The notes under the pieces were generated by a model. That model did no database searches. It saw only the letters and a list, made by a program, of their open reading frames with translations, and was not told the DNA's origin. The position numbers were made by a program, and so were the translations under genes. From positions 142,904 through 206,903 of the forward strand of contig QLIY01000180.1 in assembly GCA_003260075.1 (NCBI GenBank): DNA of 64,000 bases. Reading direction: 5' to 3'. This document shows positions 14,301-25,100 of the stretch, one piece after another (the first letter of the stretch is position 1; every line of letters begins with the position of its first letter). The DNA comes from Phallusia mammillata (Eukaryota > Chordata > Ascidiacea > Phlebobranchia > Ascidiidae).

Positions 14301-17300
14301 CTCACGATCTCCGGGTTACGAAAAACTGTCAATACGCTTCTTATTGCGATGCTGTACATTTCTAAGAGTATTGCAAATGAACCAATTACATGTATTTTCC
14401 ACAAAACTTTATTTCGTGTGTGTTTCTTATTAGCATATTTGATTCCGTAACACACCAAGTGTGACTTGAAATCTTCAGAAGTCTAATGTTGCTGCACATA
14501 CCCCAGCCTATATCCTTCCCAAGGGTGTTGGAAGCTATATGTCACCATTTACACACAAATACTCGTGAACGTGTGTAATTCTCAGGGGACGCCATTGCGT
14601 ATAAGCGTATTACAAATACTCGTTACTCTAATAACAAAATACCCTCAACAACCCTCTGACCAAGCACCTGTATATAGACAACTTTATGCACCACCTATGC
14701 CCTACGGAGCTAGTTTCAATTTATTTGCTTGTGTGCCACCACTAATCGGTTATATGCATCATTTAACTCATCCGAACGTTATGTTGTGCAGCTCAAGACT
14801 GTATTATGACATACTGGAGTCATTGGAGCCATTGCACGGCCCGCTGTGGCCGGGGGATCCGTGAAAGACGACGCCAGATCCACATTCCGGCGTCAGGGGG
14901 AGGCGAACCTTGCGGAAAGCGGCGTCAGACACGGGCATGTTACCATAACGACGCCAGATGTAGAAACAGTGGTGAGTAATGTTGGTTATGTGTGGAATGT
15001 ATGTCGAAATTATTTCGATTTATGATGTTGAAACAACTAGCTTGCGTTATGATGTAATCTATTTGTGATTCTTATCTTGGACCACATGTTAGATTGCGTG
15101 GGGTGTGTGGAATGTGGGAATTGCACCCTTAAACACATTTGGTAAAAAACAAAATCATATCTTAGTTCAGAGTATTCAAATACCAGCAAGACATTTGACA
15201 ATGGAAGTTAGTTACCTATCTTTGTACCATAACAAACGAATTTTAAATCACTATTCCATATTGTTCCAAAAAATATATTCTTTATCAGTGACCAACCTAC
15301 AAGAACGCAATGACTATTTATAGTGTCGGTAAAGTAAAACAAACGTGAACAATAGGCCTCAATTATTTCTACGAAACAGTACTCCTGTTGAGTACAGATC
15401 TCAACAAAGTTTCACACGTAGTTTCTCATGACTCCATTCGTTCGACCAGCGAAGCGCAAAAAGACAAACGATTTAGGTGTCTGCTAAGCCGAACCACAAT
15501 TTCGCAACGCCGGTGCCTAAATACACTTGCCTGGAAAAACAGATAGAGATCTCAGACCGCGCCTACAATAGGCCTCTTTTCATCCTTTCTCGTCTTTGTA
15601 GATAAACGGTCTATAGTTCCTATTTAGAAGTGACGAGCTCTTAATACAGTATTTGTTTAGTGTTAAAAAGCCTGCTGTTTTATGGTGGACCAAATCACTC
15701 CCTTGTTTGTAAAATTTTAACGTATCAGTTTGGATTATGGCAAATTGCCGTAGGCTTTGCGTTTCGGGAAATTGCGATACTTTTCCACCATATATTTTTC
15801 CTCATATCATACTTCGTTGACCAGTATTCTTGGAAATACAAACGGTTGCAACCAGCTTGTGTGATCGCGTAATGCCACCATGACCGAAATTGTTTCTCAT
15901 TTTTTTAGAAATAGCCCAGATCCTACCAGCCTATTTGAATCGAAAACGGAACATACCGGACAAATACGAACGACCGAGTGAAGTGAAAAAAGTGCGAAGA
16001 AACAGGTATGGCCTCCCCCATAATACTACCGTTTGGCAGCAATCCAACACTTTTGCTAATCCCTGTGAAGTGGCCACAGCCCACAAAGCTGGGCAACAAG
16101 TCATCGATGGGTTTTTACAAAATTTGAAACGATCCTAATACGTCCGCTACGCCCGCTCTGTAAATATTGACATTTAGAACATATCGCGCTTTGAATCCGA
16201 GGTCGGGTCGAGAGATGTTATCAAGCTCGTATGTTAACGTATCTCCATCGATAATGGCCCGCCGATGCGTTTTGTTCGAGAGTTGAAACGCAAGGCACTT
16301 GCCCGTGAGTTTTAATGTGAAAAGTTCACGGTCACCTGAAGCTTCAAACAAATTCGCTTGTGTTTGCAAACAGGCCATCCTTTGACCGTTTTCATTTGCG
16401 CCCTATCTCCATTTCCGATAAAATTACAAGGCCCACAAGGATTGTATTGCTGGCGATCAGATTTTGCTCCCAATTATACTCTTACGTCAAACTATACTTT
16501 ACATCAGGCTATTTTCATGGGGTTGGGTTAAAAGTTGATTTCTTCCGCATGACAGTCAAAACTGCATGTTTAATGGTGTTTGTTGTCATTTAAATGTTTA
16601 CCCGGAAAAAAAAAGAACTAGAAGTATGAAATATAGTATTGAAGCAATATTCTCGATTTTCAACTTATCAAATAAGCTATTGCTGCCAGGCATAATGTAT
16701 GACTAAGTATTGCTCATCCAGCAGGACCATTTGTTTTGCAAGTTATGTCATTATCCTGATGAAGGCGTCTTGTATAGGACGTCGAAACGTCGATTGTTTA
16801 CAATAAAACTGCTGGATGAGCAATACTTTTTCAACTTATCAGTTTGTGCGTATAAAAACGCAAATCAACTTATCACTTTCATAGCGGAAATTGGTTAACA
16901 ACTTATATCGCAAACATGATAAAACGCATGTGATGTGTTTCATTTTATTTGTCGTGTGAAACTTTATTTCCCAACAGACCGCGATCAGTTTCAAGCACAA
17001 AATTACTCATTGTACTTACCTTCTGTCTTCACAATCCTGAGTGTTTTTGACATTTCCTGTTCTTTTCTACAGTTACTGCGTTCATTACCGGATAGTATCA
17101 ATCGCTTGGTCTTGTCGCTATGCCTCGCCGTATCATGTTCTTAAAGTTGGTTCCGAAGTTTGCGCTGAATGCCACAACACAGCGATGGACAAAAAGGGAT
17201 ACTGCAAAGGTACGTCAATTGACTTCTTATTGCTGTGAATTGAAACCTTCGCCAGTCTAATCTTGAGAAGAACACCGAAGCATTGGTGAAGAGACATGCT

Positions 17301-17836
17301 TGTTCGAAGTCAAATTCGAAAATGATCAGATGAAACAAAAGATTTCTTATCGATTGCCAACCTAATCGTTTGATTTAAGCGAAGTATTGTTCCAGTCCTA
17401 TAGTCTTATATCCACGAGTCTGTTATCTAAAGCTTTTTATATGGCCATCGATTTAGAATTGAACAGTCAGCCGCGCATACAACGTTCGCACCCACAAAAC
17501 TGCGTTATTTGTGATTTGAGGAAATATAGATAACGAGAAATTCCTAATACTGTATAACAATTTTGTTTTGTATTTGCACTATTTGTCGCATCGATTATAT
17601 TTTTTCATTCAAAATGTCACATCTCCTGTGGACGTCGAATACATTTATAAAAGCCAGCATAAGCAATCTAGTTGATTTGTATTGCAATATGTTTTTAAGG
17701 ATCTCACACTGGTGTACGAAGTCGCTGGATGGCGCTAGTGGGTCGTCCTTGTCACGGAACATGGAAAAGCGAGGGCGAAATAGAGAAAGACTGCAAGTGT
17801 GGCGAACAACACGGAAAGGACTTCATATTTATCTGA
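8396..17836 (+). CDS. SBSPON: SBSPON-like secreted somatomedin B / thrombospondin type 1 protein
   Basis: Five exons: 8396-8633, 14792-14971, 15909-16005, 17073-17209, 17700-17836 (TGA). Phases 1,1,2,1 fit and give 262 aa; the vertebrate protein is about that size. Residues 1-24 are a signal peptide (hydrophobic YLMVLALIVGIFLPAETDA). Residues 26-75 are a somatomedin B domain with ten Cys including GRCC, CYCDDFC and GDCCSDY. Exon 2 is a TSP1 repeat (YWSHWSHCTARCGRGIRERR, then EPCGKRRQTRAC). Exon 3 has ILPAYLNRKRNIPDKYER, exon 4 has VCAECHNTAMDKKGYC, and exon 5 has CHGTWK and CKCGEQH and ends DFIFI-stop, all matching the family's C-terminal domain and its FIFI end. The protein should be secreted to extracellular matrix; its biochemical role is poorly known. 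The start is the first Met before the signal peptide. Introns 1-3 are large (6.2, 0.9 and 1.1 kb). Confidence 0.92.
8634..14791 (+). other. Large CpG-rich first intron of the SBSPON-like gene
   Basis: A 6.2 kb intron whose sequence, mainly about 8.7-14.3 kb, is visibly richer in G+C and CpG (for example GACGCCGCGCGCGGGCG near 12080) than the introns of the dynein gene. Open frames of 60-130 codons occur on both strands but lack family resemblance and splice context. I found no exon of SBSPON or of another gene. It may hold enhancers or decayed mobile DNA; nothing specific is visible. Confidence 0.5.
16706..16827. mobile_element. 122-bp element with perfect 19-bp inverted repeats and hammerhead-like core
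   Basis: AGTATTGCTCATCCAGCAG (16706-16724) is the exact reverse complement of 16809-16827. Inside are CTGATGA (16756-16762), a 6-bp stem GGCGTC/GACGTC, and GAAAC (16784-16788), which is the order of conserved boxes and helix II of a hammerhead ribozyme. I cannot form a convincing stem III and cleavage triplet by eye, so activity is doubtful. Hammerhead motifs are known in Penelope-like retroelements and small retrozymes; membership of such a family is an inference. It lies in intron 3 of the SBSPON-like gene. Confidence 0.6.
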
Positions 17837-19173
17837 TGTTTATTCATATACTGTTGTATGGCATTATAAATTCGTACTTTTCTTGAAGTCCACCCATGTA
17901 CCCCTTTTTTCATTTGTGTGTGTTTCGCGAAAGGTTTAAATTTAAACTATAAACCAGCATTAAACGGTCCGAGTTTATGGTATGATAAAGTAGATGGAAA
18001 TAGTATGACAGATAATTTGTTATGTCGAAGTAAGTTGATACCGGAAACTAAAGCAAAATTGCAAGCTGGGGCACTAGTCGTCAATTTTGCAGTCATTTGT
18101 AGATCTTATAGTGCGGTTGCTTGTATCATCACCAGACGTTTTTGCCTGGCCTAGATTGAAATTCATTTTTGTGTGTTTTATGTTCACCCAACGTTGTGTG
18201 CATGATACCGCTCTCTTTAGATATGTCATTACTTTGCGTGAACAGTCCAACTTTGCTCTTCTACTTCGCCTGCTACCTCTGTACGTTTGCCGCCTCTGCG
18301 TCATAAAAATAATCAACATTATCGGATCATGTGCTGGCACGGTTCGTTGTTCTCATTTGCTTGCTCTTATTAGCAAAAACACTAACATGCTCTAGCTATT
18401 AACTCGTATGCTTGTGTATAAGGTTTACCATTTCTTGCAGTTTATTTGTTGTTTTAGTTTAGTTTGGTACTTAAATTTGGATCATTGCCGTCTGTAAATA
18501 TGTTATTTTGTTAGAATCATATTCTTAAGCCTTGAAGAGCAAGCATGACTGCTCGGCACGTTTCGAATCGGCACTGACCATTTTTGTACTCGCAAATAAG
18601 AAGAAAGATATAATGGAATTCAGTCATTTTAAATTTCATTTTGGGGCCCAGATTCTCTAACTTCGAACACACATTTACGCATATCTTATCTTATTCTTTT
18701 CGTGTGTATATTCTATCGTTTTGCATTATTACTATGTTGTCAGCATACGTTTTTTCTCATTATTTGATAGAATGCTACACAGCCACATGTATACAAAATT
18801 ACACGATCTAGGCGATTATTGTACGACATGTAAAAATATACACTACACATGAAATGATTAGCTGTATTGACGAATTTCAAAGAAGCAATATTTGGACAAA
18901 GTTTTTCTTTTGATGTTATAGCAATTTGCAAGGACCTTCATTGCAACATCATGTGTCATATTAAAGCATTCAATAAACTTAAACACATTACAGGGTGTTG
19001 CTGTTTTATTGAAAATTGTCTAAAAGATCGAATACATCAGCGAAAACATGAAAAAAGTTTAAATCACTTCGCGAAATAAACATTGTAATTAGAAAAACAG
19101 TAATTGTGATTGGCAACTTATTGCTAGAAATTATAGTAAAAATTGTTTATGTATCTTAAAATGTAGAGATTTA
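17837..19173. other. Tail-to-tail spacer between SBSPON and SGPL1
   Basis: About 1.3 kb between the stop of the plus-strand SBSPON-like gene and the stop of the minus-strand SGPL1 gene. It should contain the SBSPON 3' UTR. I see no exon of any recognised family and no RNA gene. Confidence 0.5.
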
Positions 19174-19175
19174 TT
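19170..19175 (-). promoter_or_regulatory. AATAAA overlapping the SGPL1 stop codon
   Basis: On the minus strand the end of SGPL1 reads CTG TAA TAAATC, so AATAAA starts inside the stop codon. If used as the poly(A) signal, the 3' UTR would be only about 10-30 bases. Other AATAAA-like hexamers lie farther down, so its use is unproven. Confidence 0.35.
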
Positions 19176-22100
19176 ACAGCTTGTATATTTCATCAAATAA
19201 GTCTACGAGAAAGTCATCGATAATTCCATTACTCGGTACTTTAGACAACATCCCGTATATGGCTGCGTTTCCTTCCTTGGAGTTTGTACCGTTTGTCTAA
19301 AATCAAATAAAGTTTTAACACACCTAGTGGTATCATAAGCTTAAAGTTTTATCCGCATCGAGGCGCTGTTTGCAAATTATTCCAAACAGTACATTAAGCG
19401 AGTAATCATAGGGCAGGAACTTGGCCGAATGGTCCTGCGCGCCTGACTCAAATGCAGACATAAAAATCCTTGATCAGGATTCGTCCCCGGGAGTGTTCTG
19501 GGTTCGAGCCTCGTGAAAAAAAGCGAGTAATTAAATGTAGATTTTGAACAACTTGTCTAGGTACTGGCAAAAAAACGTGACATCAGGTACGATTACAATC
19601 CTCTACACTTTTATTTGGAATGTAAGGTACCAGGGGCCACGTTATGTTTTGGTTTCAAAATATGTTTAATATTTTTTAAAAAGCTATAAAGGTCCGTTTT
19701 GTAGACTTCTGCTCTGAATAAGGCAATGATAAAAAATTCCACAACGTGTTCCACCATTAGAGCGACCGATAATTGTCAAAAGAAAGCTTACACTTTAAAC
19801 AACTACTCATCATTGCTTAAATCAAGCATACGGTGACACTCCAATAACATAGGCTAGTTTACCAGTTTGCAAATCAGGTGATGAAGTGATTCACAAACTT
19901 GTTTATAGTTGAGCTTTGTAAATCATGAAACACAATTAAAATAAGTTTACAATCACGCAGCGGAAACTGATTTAACAGTCCGAGGCGTCGTCGCAAACAA
20001 ATTTGATTACAAACAAAGCGTTACATGCGTAAGCTACGTACCTTGACGAAATCAACGGCGTCTTTTAAATCGACCAACCAATTATCAGCACTCTTCACGT
20101 GACCAGGAAGAATTGTGCAGTGAACTGAATCCGGGTTCCTTTGTACTTCCATTTTCCATCCTTTAACAATAAGTTATTGGAGATTAAATTCGTGACCCTG
20201 ACGCGGTTTTGATTTAAACATCAGATTTGGAACCTATACATTTACCAAGGTACAAATTTGTAAAATACATCTTTATTGTGAGCTTTGCGAAACCAGATGT
20301 GTGTTAGTCACAAACAAAAACACACATTAACTGGTACAAAAATGTCCTGCAACAATAGTCTTGTGTTTTTTTTATCTAAGCTTTTTGCATTGCATTGTAG
20401 CTGTTAGATGTCTGTAAAAGACATGAAAGGGCTATTACAAAACTTGCACTGTTCCTTGCAAGATTGCAGCACTACAAGTGGGAAATTTATACAAAGCTTT
20501 ATTAAGTCTTAAAACATTTTAGACAAATTTGAATAAATTAACTGTCAATGAACCATCCAAATCAAACAATCGCACTTCAGATGCCACCAACCTTGGCAGC
20601 TTTATAAAATATACGAGACCCAGATTATTTGTGAATTATTTTTATCAAGTCGCAATGTTTGTAGAAATACAAACTTGGACCATACACTATAGGGTGTGAA
20701 CGAGTTAACGCCAACAGGCGACTGAGCGGGTAAAATGGAAGATCGACAACCAGTCGCATTTGATGAATGATAATTAATTCCTCGCCGAACAACTGCATTG
20801 TAGTTGCCTGACAGCAGTTTGTGCAGCTCAAATGACAAGCGAACGTTCTCGAAAAACAAGCAACTAGCGCTGTTAATTAGGAAATTATGACCCGTGCAGC
20901 ATCCTGTGCTGCCATTTACGCATTTTATGTGAGCAAACTATGGATGCAGCAGTGAAAACGCCCTGAAAATGATCGCCCAAACCCTAAGCATTGTCAGATG
21001 CCGAACTGCTGTTCAAGGGAGAAAGCAAAGTTACAACATTGAGCAGACAGACACACCTAAAGATTGAAACACCTAAGCATTGTATTGGAGATAGGGAAGG
21101 CAGAGTTTTGTTGAGTGGTAACGATACGCCTTTAAAAGCTGGTGAACGTACATATTGAAAGGCTGTTAAGATTATATGTTACCAGAACATGCAGGCAACA
21201 CGGACCAGTCAAATTTGTCTGGTGATAGTCTTGCTCTGTTTGCAAGTGTGTAAAGTCCAAAGTACAGGTGAGTTAAAGTCTTGTTTATAGTATACGATTC
21301 TGCCAACTTTTTTTTGTGTGTAAATCGTCAGGAGAGCACAACACAGATTCGTCAAGTGTTTGGATCGACTCGGTCATGCTACGTCATATCCTGCGCTGGA
21401 AGGCAAACAACGGTTCCCTTTACATCGCCGACTGGAAGGAGGTGTACGGGTACGACCGATTACTAGTTGTTCTTTGTACACAAGCTACCGCACGAAAGCT
21501 TGTTGAACACGTTCGTCTTGATCTGAATCTTCCCATTTTGACAGAAACGAATGGAAATCGGTAAAAAACTGCACAAACATATCCTCTGCTTCCTGTGACG
21601 TCAGCAAGGCTCTCCAGGAATCCACACTGACTTATAATGTTCGACTGCGCACAAGTATACACGTCATCCAAACACTAACCTTCTGTCCCGAATTTGATAG
21701 TAAGTTGCTGGAAATTATGTTTTATTGGTAATGTAATGTACACGTCACAATATGCCAAGACTTGCGGTATGAGCAGTCAGCTGATATTTATTGTGTTTCA
21801 CGTTCGTTTAGCGTTAAACGGTAAACTTGTTCACTGATTGTACATCATGAGCACAATAAAATCCGGAAATAACGCTGTAACAATGTCAATAGGTCATATG
21901 ACGAGTGACTTGGCAACTCAACAACATATTGTTTGCAACATGTTTTTTAACACTTCTATATTTAGCTCAACTGTTGGCTCCCGAATACACTGCTGTGCGC
22001 AAGGGTGGGGGTATTTTTGTCCGACCCACCACACCTTACAACTTGGGTACCGGAAAACCCCTCAGAGAGGAATTAATGACTGTGGTTTATCAGGTAAAAT

Positions 22101-25100
22101 GTCAAAAATTTCACAAGAAAAGCAATGTAATATATCCACGAATTTATTTTTCAGATAAAATTTTGGCCAAAGGAAAGCGAATCTGACTATAATATCAGCG
22201 AAGCTTCTCTAGCACACACTGAAGCACATTTTAAGGTATAATAACTTGTTTTTTTGTAAAGAAAGTACATAGTATACGATACGTAGATATGAATAAAGTA
22301 TTTCAACAAACCTAATGGCTTGAGCATTCGGTTTTACAAATAGATATATTCCTAATTAAACTTTTACACAGCAGTTTATTTTTAATTTCCTTGCGGTCAA
22401 AACCAGTTTTTCTGTAAAAATACCTTTTTGCCTTTTTTCACGCAATATCATTTTTAAAGCAAACTCAATTTGAGCATTTTGTACATTATGGTAATCATGA
22501 TTGATTTTGTTGTTATCTAACTACCACTCGGTTGTTTGCAGGTGGCAGATCAGCGTCATGCATATTGCGTCACTTTGCGCCTGTATGACAAACAATCATC
22601 CCATAACAAAACATCGGGGCAAAGTGCTTGGGGAAGGGTACAATGTCTCGAAGGAAAAGAAAAACCTACACAAGGTTTCTCACACTTGGTGGCGATAGCA
22701 GTCGTTTTATCAACACTTCTACTTGTTTCACTCACTGTTTTCGCTTCATATCGAATTTGGAAAATAAGAAGGAAATTTAAGAACCGGGATAAAACGTTTG
22801 TAAGTTTGCTAGTCATGATTTGAAGAATTTAATTAAAAATCAGTATAAGTTGTCTTCGTATACCTTTCATTTACACGTTATATTACGGGGTAAACTACTA
22901 TGTTTCTGCATGTGATAATCTTTGTACGTCGTTAGTTTCTTAAGCTGGACAAGATTTTCGCAACCGATGTCGACATCGAAACAAGAGATTTTGAAATGAC
23001 AACAATTACCGATGATCAAATAAAATACAACACTACGTCACATAACACCACTCAGATGCTAACAAACATCAGTTCTCCCTTAATGCCCGACCGACCTGCA
23101 GGTTGTTTTTGATTTTAAATAGTTTTTCAAAAGTTTAATGACACGTAATGGATATCACGGTTAAACAAACTGTCACTTTTAATGTCTATTTGAGGCATTA
23201 CGATTCTTATTTGTTCTAATGAAATGTAGGTTTTGCCTGCAAAAACATAAATTGGCAAAAAAATAACCTTTAACGTTTATTTTGCATCGATAGCTTTTTG
23301 CCGAACTAACAATATAGCTCAAGGTGCAACATGGTCTCAATTATCACACACAAAAACCGCTAGTTTTGAGAAAACGAAATTGGAGCTAGATAAAAGCTTT
23401 AGACTCAGTTTTTTTTAACCAGTAGGCTACATTTATATCATATTTATATCATGTTTTGGGACCCAAGAACAACTTGAGTAAAACTCCGCAAATGTATAAT
23501 TAGGCACTGAAGGATATCGCGGTAATACACCAGAAGAAGAGCGTTATGAGAGGGAACGCCGCGCGCATCTTGAACATATCGCCAACCTGCGACGGTATCG
23601 CGTTGAGAGTCGAGGGTACCACAGCGCATCATCGCAATATACAGCAAATTGCAGCAGCCAATACATCAGTTTCGACGAATCCGAGTATCTGCCGGCTGAA
23701 TTATTGTTCACAGAATCCGGCAATGCAAATCAATTTCCAGGGAACTTCGCTCGCCGATCCAGTTTCAGCGGTTTTTGCGATACGACCGAAAACGAAAGCA
23801 GCGACTTCGGCCAAAGGCACAGCCGAATCCCGAAGTACGTCACCAGCGAGGGTGTTGGATTTTCGGATATGTCGAGTTCAATTCGTTACTCGGTCAGCGA
23901 GGAATCATTCGGAAACGGGAGAGAGCGATTCGGAGTGTTTCCCGGTTTAAACCCAACATATTCTTCCGACAACAACCGAAGCATCCCGGATTTAGTGTTC
24001 GAAGGCAAAGTCTTATTTTAGGCTTTGATTTTGTATTATCGCATGAATACCCACTGTATAGTATTAACACCTGTCGCGGCTTTTTAAGGTTGCGCTTTTC
24101 TTACAATACAAAATGGTAAAAGCCATAACAATAAACAGAATGAAACTGGTAAGATTTAAATCTTTTACAACAAGTCTCCAACCACCAAAAGTGGAAATAA
24201 CTTTATGTAAGCTGACTATAATATCATTAAAAAGAGTTTGTGTTTGCAATTTTGTTCGTTCCGCAAAGGTTGTAAAATAAGTGTAAAGTTCACAAATTGT
24301 CGCTTCGTGGTTCAAATTATGAATATGTAATGTATGACAATACATTTTATGTTACCATGTTTGTGAAAACAGCTGTTTATTTTAGTAAAGCTGTAAATAC
24401 ACTTGAAAAAGTAGTTGAGTCAGATACATAACTGCCAGAGAGCTTGTGCATGATATGCATCAATGCATACGTTTAGAATGCATTGTATAGTGCAGAGGTT
24501 TGGTTATTTGTTGCTAACATATAACCATTCAGTTATACAGTAATGTTGTTTATTTCGATACAAAATATCATACAAACCACAGCAGCAACTAACGTCGGAA
24601 CTTTTGTGTACACAACTTTTCAGTTCAACAAAGCACATACTTTTGCATAGCGATAAATCGAAAACAACCTCAGCAGTTAACGCATATTTACATGCTTTTT
24701 CCACGATGCAAGGTTTTTACTCGCATGGCCACGTGATCCCAGCAGCATCGCAATCAACCAATCCGGAGTCAGGAGAATGGGGAGCTGTGACGTAGTCGGG
24801 GAAACACCCGTTTTCCTCGGACACTGTTTCGAGAAGAGTGAGAACGGGCCTCGATTTGTTGTGTTGCGGTTTAGCGGCTTTCACTTGCAAGGAAGGCAGT
24901 TTGATATCAAGTGACTGGTGGATGACAAGAGGTTGCAAGTTGTGTGGAAGCTTCTCTTCACGATTTTTGCGGTTTTGGTTTGCCGTTTCCGTTGTTAGCG
25001 GTTTCGAGACGTCAAATGCGGTCACGTTTTCATTTTCGGCATGTTCGGCTTTCTCAAATCGGAACGAACGGTCCTGACTCATTACCGTCGCCTGAGGAAA

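Noticed and set aside
21450-21564. Continuous frame through 21564 in receptor A
   Set aside because: A donor at 21450 and acceptor at 21544 give the family motif W..V..C.NI....C in phase; the read-through lacks it.
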